Positions 6,370-10,852 of a stretch of 10,852 nucleotides of DNA are shown piece by piece. The translations under genes and the position numbers were made by a program. The stretch covers positions 1 through 10,852 of the forward strand of contig CAAFUL010000122.1 in NCBI GenBank assembly GCA_900766185.1, read 5' to 3'. Position 1 is the first letter of the stretch, and each line of letters begins with the position of its first letter. The notes below the pieces were generated by a model, which worked only from the letters and a program-made list of their open reading frames with translations, searched no databases and was not told the origin of the DNA. The DNA comes from an uncultured Johnsonella sp. Its GTDB lineage: Bacteria > Bacillota > Clostridia > Lachnospirales > Lachnospiraceae.

Positions 6370-7014
6370 TTACTCCCTAAGCATTGCTATAATATCTGAA
6401 AATACCTCTTCCGGAAGCTTGGTTCCGTCTACTTTTTTCAATATACCGTGCTTATCATAATAATCTACTAATGGGCTTGTAAGTTCATGATATACTTCTA
6501 ATCTTTTCTTCACAGTTTCAGGCTTATCATCATCCCTTATAACCAACTCATGCTCACAACTGTCGCAAACATTTTCATTAGTTGGAGGAGTAAACTCAAT
6601 ATGATAAGTTGCTCCACAGCTTTGGCAGACCCTTCTACCTGACATACGCTTCAAAATAGCACTGTCCGGAACATCCACTTCCACCGCATAGTCTATTTTT
6701 TCTCCTAATTTGTCCAAGGCTTCGCCTAAACTTACAGCCTGTGCTATAGTTCTTGGAAATCCATCTAATACAAAACCTTTTTTACAATCATCCTGATGTA
6801 TCCTGTCTAAAAGCATTGCTATAGTTACTTCATCCGGAACCAAGTTACCGCTGTCTATATAACTTTTTGCCTTAACCCCAAGCTCTGTACCTTCTTTTAT
6901 ATTTGCACGGAAGATATCGCCTGTTGATACATGAGGTATTGCATATTCTGCGGCTATTTTCTTAGCCTGTGTTCCTTTTCCCGCACCCGGTGCACCAAGC
7001 ATAATTATCTTCAT
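6370..7014 (-). CDS. adk: Adenylate kinase, zinc-lid form
   Basis: Adk interconverts ATP + AMP and 2 ADP and keeps the adenylate pool balanced. The 214-residue product has the P-loop GAPGAGKGT at 7-15, the AMP-binding STGDIFRA at 30-37, GFPRT at 85-89, and a long-form LID. The LID holds four cysteines, C130, C133, C150 and C153, which should bind zinc as in Gram-positive Adks. The start MKIIMLGAPGAGKG matches the family, and a TAG closes the frame just upstream. The ATG (7014) has no ribosome binding site at normal distance; the nearest good one, AAAGGAG, is 36 nt away behind a hairpin. adk is 185 nt from secY, the widest gap in this part of the operon. Confidence 0.98.
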   Translation of the reverse strand: MKIIMLGAPGAGKGTQAKKIAAEYAIPHVSTGDIFRANIKEGTELGVKAKSYIDSGNLVPDEVTIAMLLDRIHQDDCKKGFVLDGFPRTIAQAVSLGEALDKLGEKIDYAVEVDVPDSAILKRMSGRRVCQSCGATYHIEFTPPTNENVCDSCEHELVIRDDDKPETVKKRLEVYHELTSPLVDYYDKHGILKKVDGTKLPEEVFSDIIAMLRE

Positions 7015-7025
7015 TACACAATTTC

Positions 7026-7057
7026 GCTACACAAATATATCTTGTAGCATCTCCTTT
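7026..7057 (-). promoter_or_regulatory. Displaced ribosome binding site and hairpin in the adk leader
   Basis: On the minus strand AAAGGAG (7057-7051) is followed by a hairpin, GCTACA/TGTAGC (7048-7043 and 7031-7026) with a wobble extension, and then 11 nt before the ATG. Folding the hairpin would bring the ribosome binding site to roughly 13 nt from the start codon. An 8-codon frame (ATG at 7050, TAG ending at 7027) lies inside but is only 0 nt from GGAG and is probably not translated. Confidence 0.5.
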
Positions 7058-7155
7058 TCTTTTATATGAAAATATATACTAAACTATAACCTTATACATT
7101 TTATTACTGTGAGTTTATATTATTAAATCTTAAAGCTCATTATTATATTAAAGTA

Positions 7156-7193
7156 GGTAATACCCCTTAAGTCTTTCTTTAAGAGGTATTACC
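7156..7193 (-). terminator. Stem-loop directly after secY
   Basis: The arms 7156-7170 and 7179-7193 form a 15-bp stem with an 8-nt loop. One position is C-A on the plus strand but G-U in the minus-strand transcript, which supports a role in the mRNA. It begins 6 nt after the secY stop. The bases after it (UACUUUAAUAUAAU) are only modestly U-rich, so it may be a weak terminator or a 3'-end stabiliser. A TATAAT lies at 7147-7142 just beyond, but no good -35 is present. Otherwise 7058-7155 is AT-rich sequence with nothing I can call. Confidence 0.55.
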
Positions 7194-7199
7194 CTTTAT

Positions 7200-8522
7200 T
7201 TAATCCATTAAAAAGCCCTTATAATTTCTCTCAAGCATCTGAGATTCAACGGCACTTAATGTTTCAAGTACAACACCTACAATAATGATAAGTGAAGTTC
7301 CTGTAAAAGATAACCTACTTACTGAAAATAATCCTGATGCTATTATAGGAATTATACATACTATAGTAAGTCCAACGGCTCCTATGAAGATTATATAATT
7401 TAATATCTTGCTTAAGTAGTCGCTGGTCGGCTTACCCGGTCTTATACCCGGAATAAATCCGCCTTGTTTTTTAAGGTTATCTGCTACTTCCAACGGATTG
7501 AAAACTATTGATGTATAGAAGTAAGCAAATAATATAACAAGTATTACATATATTAATGCACCTATGCTTGCCCATGGTTTGTCAACAACAAACCAGTTTG
7601 AAGAACTTAATGTTGCAAGTATCTTGCCTCCGAAAGAAGCCGGATCTACTTTTAAGAACTGGCTTATAACAACCGGAAATGACATAAGTGATGAGGCAAA
7701 AATAACCGGAATTACACCTGCAGTATTTACCTTCAGAGGTATACTTGAGTTTTGATTTTGAGCGCCTACCAGCCTTCTGCCTTGAGTTTTAGCAGAATAC
7801 TGTACCGGTATCTTTCTGGTTGCATCCTGCAATATAATAACAAATACTACCATTGCAAATACTAAAGCCAGTATTATCGCTCCTACAAGTACCTGTAAAG
7901 CTATTGATGACTTTCCTGCTATGAACTTTGTATACAATATACTTAGATCTGATGGAAGTGAAGAGATTATGTTAAACAAAAGCACCATGGATATACCGTT
8001 ACCCACTCCGCTTTCTGTAATTCTCTCACCTATCCACATAAGAAAAGCACTTCCTGCCGTCATCGTACATACCACAACTACTACACTCTTAAAACCGTAT
8101 TTTATAAGCAGACCTTGTGTACCAAAACCTACCGCCATGGCGATAGCCTGTAATAAAGCAAGACCTACTGTGAGATAACGAGTATACTCCAATATCTTCT
8201 TTCTGCCGTCCTCACCCTCACGCTGCATTTCTTCAAGCTTAGGAATAGCTATAGTCATAAGCTGCATTATAATAGAACTTGTAATATAAGGTGTAATACC
8301 AAGCGCCAATATACTCATTTGCTCAAAAGAGCCTCCGGTTATTGCCCTGATAAATCCTAATGCACCATCATTCTGTTGGAAAAATTCCTGAACAACTTTA
8401 GGATCGACACCCGGTATCCTTAAGTTGCTTCCTATACGAATTACAACAAGCATCATAAATGTATACAGGATCTTTTTCCTTATATCCTTAATCTTAAATG
8501 CGTTACGGAGTGTTTTTAGCAT
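7200..8522 (-). CDS. secY: Preprotein translocase subunit SecY
   Basis: SecY is the pore-forming subunit of the Sec translocon in the cytoplasmic membrane and works with SecE, SecG, SecA and the signal recognition particle. The 440-residue product is full length, with ten hydrophobic segments expected. The plug and second-helix region is GGSFEQMSILALGITPYITS at 63-82; GERITESGVGNGIS is at 165-178; the cytoplasmic loop with QGRRLVGAQNQNSSIPLKVN is at 247-266; and the ribosome- and SecA-contacting loop KKQGGFIPGIRPGKPT is at 351-366. The ATG at 8522 is one base after the rplO stop (TAA-T-ATG), with GAGGT inside the end of rplO, a clear case of coupled translation. Confidence 0.99.
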   Translation of the reverse strand: MLKTLRNAFKIKDIRKKILYTFMMLVVIRIGSNLRIPGVDPKVVQEFFQQNDGALGFIRAITGGSFEQMSILALGITPYITSSIIMQLMTIAIPKLEEMQREGEDGRKKILEYTRYLTVGLALLQAIAMAVGFGTQGLLIKYGFKSVVVVVCTMTAGSAFLMWIGERITESGVGNGISMVLLFNIISSLPSDLSILYTKFIAGKSSIALQVLVGAIILALVFAMVVFVIILQDATRKIPVQYSAKTQGRRLVGAQNQNSSIPLKVNTAGVIPVIFASSLMSFPVVISQFLKVDPASFGGKILATLSSSNWFVVDKPWASIGALIYVILVILFAYFYTSIVFNPLEVADNLKKQGGFIPGIRPGKPTSDYLSKILNYIIFIGAVGLTIVCIIPIIASGLFSVSRLSFTGTSLIIIVGVVLETLSAVESQMLERNYKGFLMD

Positions 8523-8523
8523 A

Positions 8524-8961
8524 TTAGATCACCTCACAAGTTCCGCCGGCTGCTTCTATCTTAGCCTTAGCACCTTCACTGAATGCATTAACCTTAACAG
8601 TCAACTTCTTGCTCAGTTCACCATTGCCTAAAATCTTCACACCATCACGCTCGTTCTTTATAACACCTGAGCTTAAAAGTGCAGCGATATCAATTTCACT
8701 TCCACTTTCAAATCTCTCAAGAGCGGATACATTAATCGCAACTATGTCCTTTGTATTACGGTTTGTAAATCCTCTCTTAGGTATTCGTCTGTATAAAGGC
8801 ATCTGACCACCTTCAAATCCGGGTCTTGTTGCACCTGAACGAGCCTTTTGACCTTTATGACCCTTACCGGCTGTTTTACCGTTTCCTGAAGCATGTCCAC
8901 GACCTCTTCTGAAGTCGTTATGCTTAGATCCTACAGCGGGTCTTAGATTAGATAACTCCAT
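8524..8961 (-). CDS. rplO: 50S ribosomal protein L15 (uL15)
   Basis: L15 is a late-assembly large-subunit protein with a long glycine- and arginine-rich extension that threads into 23S rRNA. The 145-residue product shows MELSNLRPAVGSKHNDFRRG (1-20), the GHASGNGKTAGKGHKGQKAR extension (22-41), FEGGQMPLYRRIPKRGFTN (49-67) and a C-terminal globular part. The length is normal. The ATG at 8961 follows GGAGGT with good spacing. It lies 20 nt after rpmD and 1 nt before secY, the order seen in most bacterial spc operons. Confidence 0.98.
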   Translation of the reverse strand: MELSNLRPAVGSKHNDFRRGRGHASGNGKTAGKGHKGQKARSGATRPGFEGGQMPLYRRIPKRGFTNRNTKDIVAINVSALERFESGSEIDIAALLSSGVIKNERDGVKILGNGELSKKLTVKVNAFSEGAKAKIEAAGGTCEVI

Positions 8962-8981
8962 GTTTGCACCTCCACTCTTTT

Positions 8982-9164
8982 TTATACTTCTTCAACTTTC
9001 ACAAGATGCTTTACATGCCATATCATACCTCTGACTGCCGCATTATCAGGCATCTCTACTGTTTTATTTAGTTTTCTTAGTCCCAGTGCCTGTACAGTTG
9101 CCCTGTGTTTTGGAACGGCACCTATAGGGGATTTTACTAATGTGATTTTTAATTTCTCTGCCAT
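8982..9164 (-). CDS. rpmD: 50S ribosomal protein L30 (uL30)
   Basis: L30 is a small large-subunit protein. The product is 60 residues, beginning MAEKLKITLVKSPIGAVPKH with the family pattern of a beta strand, then HRATVQALGLRKLNKTVE and a C-terminal IWHVKHLVKVEEV. The frame is open upstream to an ATG at 9224, but the first 20 residues of that longer form overlap rpsE and resemble nothing in the family. The ATG at 9164 has AGGAGG 7 nt upstream, immediately after the rpsE stop, and gives the normal L30 length. Confidence 0.97.
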   Translation of the reverse strand: MAEKLKITLVKSPIGAVPKHRATVQALGLRKLNKTVEMPDNAAVRGMIWHVKHLVKVEEV

Positions 9165-9180
9165 TTTCTTCCTCCTAAAC

Positions 9181-9690
9181 CTATCCAAGTATCTCTGCAA
9201 CCGACTTGCCACGAAGTCTAGCAACTTCTTCAGGAGTCTTTAGTGATGTAAGACCGTCAAGTGTAGCTAAAACTACATTGGTCTTGTTGTTTGATCCTAA
9301 TGACTTTGTACGAATGTTCTTGATTCCTGCAAGCTCTACTACTGCACGGGCAGGTCCTCCGGCTATGATACCGGTACCTTCGGGAGCTCTCTTAAGAAGC
9401 ACATTTGCACTTCCGAACTTTCCTGTATAGTCATGAGGTATACTTCTGTTCTCGTCCAAAGAAACAGTTACCAAAGCCTTAGTAGCCGCTTCCTTACCCT
9501 TTCTTATAGCCTCCGGAACTTCTGTTGCCTTACCTGTACCTACTCCCACATGTCCGTTACCGTCTCCTACAACTACTAGAGCAGAAAATCTCATGGTACG
9601 ACCACCTTTTACAGTCTTAGATACACGCTTAATAGCTACGACTCTGTCATTTAACTCCAATTTACTTGGATCTATGATTGTACGCTTCAT
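9181..9690 (-). CDS. rpsE: 30S ribosomal protein S5 (uS5)
   Basis: S5 contributes to the mRNA entry channel and decoding accuracy; changes in it give spectinomycin resistance or ram phenotypes in other bacteria. The 169-residue product has the N-terminal double-stranded-RNA-binding-like domain (KTVKGGRTMRFSALVVVGD at 25-43, NGHVGVGTGKA at 45-55) and the C-terminal domain signature APEGTGIIAGGPARAVVELA at 102-121. The chosen ATG (9690) gives the family start MKRTIID. An ATG three codons upstream (9699) is only 3 nt from AGGAGG, and the frame also extends into rplR, so the true start is 9690 or 9699. The ribosome binding site lies just after the rplR stop. Confidence 0.96.
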   Translation of the reverse strand: MKRTIIDPSKLELNDRVVAIKRVSKTVKGGRTMRFSALVVVGDGNGHVGVGTGKATEVPEAIRKGKEAATKALVTVSLDENRSIPHDYTGKFGSANVLLKRAPEGTGIIAGGPARAVVELAGIKNIRTKSLGSNNKTNVVLATLDGLTSLKTPEEVARLRGKSVAEILG

Positions 9691-9709
9691 GTATGTCATT
9701 CTCCTCCTA

Positions 9710-10078
9710 TTAGAATTGTAAGCCGGCTTCTCGTGCAGCATCTGCAAGTGCCTGAATCTTACCCTTATAGAGGAATCCACCTCTATCAAATACTACTTTA
9801 TCTATACCCTTTTCCAAGGCTCTTTTTGCAACCAATGTGCCTACATAAGATGCAGCATTAATATCATTAAGCTTTTCAAGCTCTGATTTTACAGTCTTTT
9901 CAACTGTAGATGCACTTACTAAAGTATGCCCAACCGTATCGTCAATAATCTGAGCGTACATATGGTTGTTACTTCTGAATACTGCAAGTCTTGGTCTTGT
10001 TGCAGTACCTTCAAAGCGATTGCGTAATCTTTGATGCTTCTTTATGCGAACTTCGCTTTTAGATTTCTTGCTAACCAT
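9710..10078 (-). CDS. rplR: 50S ribosomal protein L18 (uL18)
   Basis: L18 binds 5S rRNA and, with L5, anchors it in the central protuberance. The 122-residue product has a basic N-terminal tail (KKHQRLRNRFEGTATRPRLA, 13-32), FRSNNHMYAQIIDD at 34-47, and the conserved C-terminal block VVFDRGGFLYKGKIQALADA at 95-114. Length and motifs are typical. The ATG at 10078 is preceded by AAGGGGGG 7 nt upstream, a G-rich variant of the usual AGGAGG. It lies 17 nt after rplF. Confidence 0.98.
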   Translation of the reverse strand: MVSKKSKSEVRIKKHQRLRNRFEGTATRPRLAVFRSNNHMYAQIIDDTVGHTLVSASTVEKTVKSELEKLNDINAASYVGTLVAKRALEKGIDKVVFDRGGFLYKGKIQALADAAREAGLQF

Positions 10079-10095
10079 TATTCTACCCCCCTTAA

Positions 10096-10638
10096 TTATT
10101 TCTTGCCGGTCTTACCGACTTTGCGTCTTATAGTCTCTGTAGCATACTTTATTCCCTTGCCCTTATATGGCTCAGGTCTTCTCTTATCTCTTATCTCGGC
10201 TGCGTATTGACCTACTTTTTCCTTGTCGATACCCTGTACCTTTACTATATTCTGTCCTTCAACCACTGAAGTAAGTCCTTCAGGATCCGTAAGCTCTACC
10301 GGATGTGAATATCCTAATGAAAGTACAAGCTTATTACCCTGCTTTGCTGCTTTGTATCCTACACCGTTAACTTCAAGAACTTTTTCATATCCATCTGTTA
10401 CACCTACTACCATGTTGTGAATAAGTGTTCTGCTTAAACCATGAAGTGCTTTGTTTCTCTTTAAGTCATTCGGTCTTTTTACTATTATTTCTGCGCCTTC
10501 CTGAGTTATACTAAGCTCAGGAGCTAACTGTCTCTCTAAACTGCCCTTCGGTCCTTTTACAGTTACATGGTTATCATCTGATATTGTTACTGTAACTCCT
10601 GCCGGTACAGCTATAGGTAATTTTCCTATACGGGACAT
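10096..10638 (-). CDS. rplF: 50S ribosomal protein L6 (uL6)
   Basis: L6 binds 23S rRNA near the sarcin-ricin loop and the factor-binding site. The 180-residue product shows MSRIGKLPIAVPAGVTV (1-17), VKGPKGSLER (27-36), the interdomain VNGVGYKA (90-97), LGYSHPVEL (108-116) and the family signature PEPYKGKGIKY (156-166). The two homologous L6 domains span about 1-80 and 88-180. The ATG at 10638 follows AAGGAGG with 7 nt spacing. rpsH is expected directly upstream, but the 214 nt to the window edge hold repeats instead. Confidence 0.98.
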   Translation of the reverse strand: MSRIGKLPIAVPAGVTVTISDDNHVTVKGPKGSLERQLAPELSITQEGAEIIVKRPNDLKRNKALHGLSRTLIHNMVVGVTDGYEKVLEVNGVGYKAAKQGNKLVLSLGYSHPVELTDPEGLTSVVEGQNIVKVQGIDKEKVGQYAAEIRDKRRPEPYKGKGIKYATETIRRKVGKTGKK

Positions 10639-10679
10639 TTCTTTACCTCCTTAAATTGTTCGCGGTTTTATCCGTGTTT

Positions 10680-10850
10680 TCAGGTTAATTTTATGCGGTT
10701 TGTTGGCTCGCCGTCTTCGTTAAGGGCGACGAAGCCTTGACTAAGCTCAAGCTGCGCCTTGCGGCTTGCTTTCGCTAAGTTCTCTGGCTCGCCGTCTACT
10801 AAACTCATACTCGCTTCGCTCGTATTCGTTAAGGGCGACGAAGCCTTGAC
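10680..10850 (-). other. Open frame running through the repeat patch (partial, unlikely gene)
   Basis: One minus-strand frame stays open for 56 codons from near the window edge to a TGA at 10682-10680. An internal ATG at 10808 would give 42 residues beginning MSLVDGEPENLAKASRKAQL and ending EDGEPTNRIKLT. DGEP occurs twice because the two 13-bp repeat copies are 81 bp apart, a multiple of three. There is no good ribosome binding site before the ATG. Another frame is also open over 10851-10748. The openness may simply reflect the composition of the repeat. Confidence 0.2.
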
Positions 10851-10852
10851 TA
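10704..10852. repeat. Direct-repeat and palindrome cluster upstream of rplF
   Basis: A 28-bp sequence, starting TTCGTTAAGGGCGACGAAGC, occurs identically at 10716-10743 and 10825-10852. A 13-bp sequence, TGGCTCGCCGTCT, occurs at 10704-10716 and 10785-10797; in the first copy it runs straight into the 28-bp unit, in the second it is separated from it by 27 bp. Between them lie short palindromes, AAGCTGCGCC...GGCTT (10749-10767) and ATACTCGCTTCGCTCGTAT (10807-10825). The patch is richer in G and C than the rest of the window and probably continues beyond the edge. It looks like a dispersed intergenic repeat family. Confidence 0.75.

Noticed and set aside
7058..7155. Promoter for adk
   Set aside because: A TATAAT is present at 7147-7142, but the best -35 (TTAAGG) matches only three of six and lies inside the secY hairpin. 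The AT-rich stretch gives many chance -10 matches.
9165..9224. 20-residue N-terminal extension of L30
   Set aside because: It overlaps rpsE in another frame, and the family start at 9164 has its own AGGAGG.
9691..9789. 33-residue N-terminal extension of S5
   Set aside because: It overlaps rplR, resembles no S5, and has no ribosome binding site at its ATG. The site at 9701-9708 serves the start at 9690 or 9699.
10704..10852. CRISPR array
   Set aside because: There are only two copies of each unit with unequal structure, short palindromes in the spacer and no cas genes.
10639..10852. End of rpsH (S8) upstream of rplF
   Set aside because: No frame shows the S8 C-terminal signature. If rpsH is present it lies beyond the window edge.

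Overview
All genes in this window lie on the minus strand, so the biological 5' end is at the right edge. It is the distal half of the spc ribosomal-protein operon followed by the alpha operon, and a separate transporter gene. In transcription order: rplF, rplR, rpsE, rpmD, rplO, secY, adk, map, a small KOW-domain gene, infA, rpmJ, rpsM, rpsK, rpsD, rpoA, rplQ, then brnQ. The gene order, the low-GC DNA, the strong AGGAGG ribosome binding sites, the KOW gene between map and infA, a zinc-free S4 and a long L17 with a large internal insertion together point to a Clostridia member, most likely Lachnospiraceae. An oral genus such as Lachnoanaerobaculum is only a guess.

Layout: 10639-10852 is a GC-richer patch of direct repeats and palindromes where rpsH would be expected just upstream of rplF. 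From 10638 to 7200 (rplF to secY) the genes are packed with short spacers and coupled starts. A stem-loop follows secY, then a 185-nt AT-rich gap precedes adk, whose ribosome binding site is displaced behind a second hairpin. adk, map, KOW and infA form a tight block (KOW and infA overlap). A good sigma-A-type promoter sits before rpmJ and would drive rpmJ-rpsM-rpsK-rpsD-rpoA-rplQ. Two tandem hairpins separate rpsD from rpoA, one separates rpoA from rplQ, and a long intrinsic terminator closes the operon after rplQ. brnQ begins 17 nt after that terminator's U-rich tract, and nested inverted repeats lie downstream of it.

The genes provide ribosomal proteins of both subunits, translation initiation (IF-1), protein export (SecY), N-terminal methionine removal (MetAP), adenylate balance (Adk) and the RNA polymerase alpha subunit. 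brnQ is a functionally separate branched-chain amino acid importer. I see no mobile-element gene, CRISPR array, tRNA, defence system or clearly new system. What merits a second look is non-coding: the repeat insertion in the spc operon, post-stop hairpins whose only non-Watson-Crick pair is G-U in the mRNA, the dyad-flanked rpmJ promoter, and the adk and brnQ leaders.
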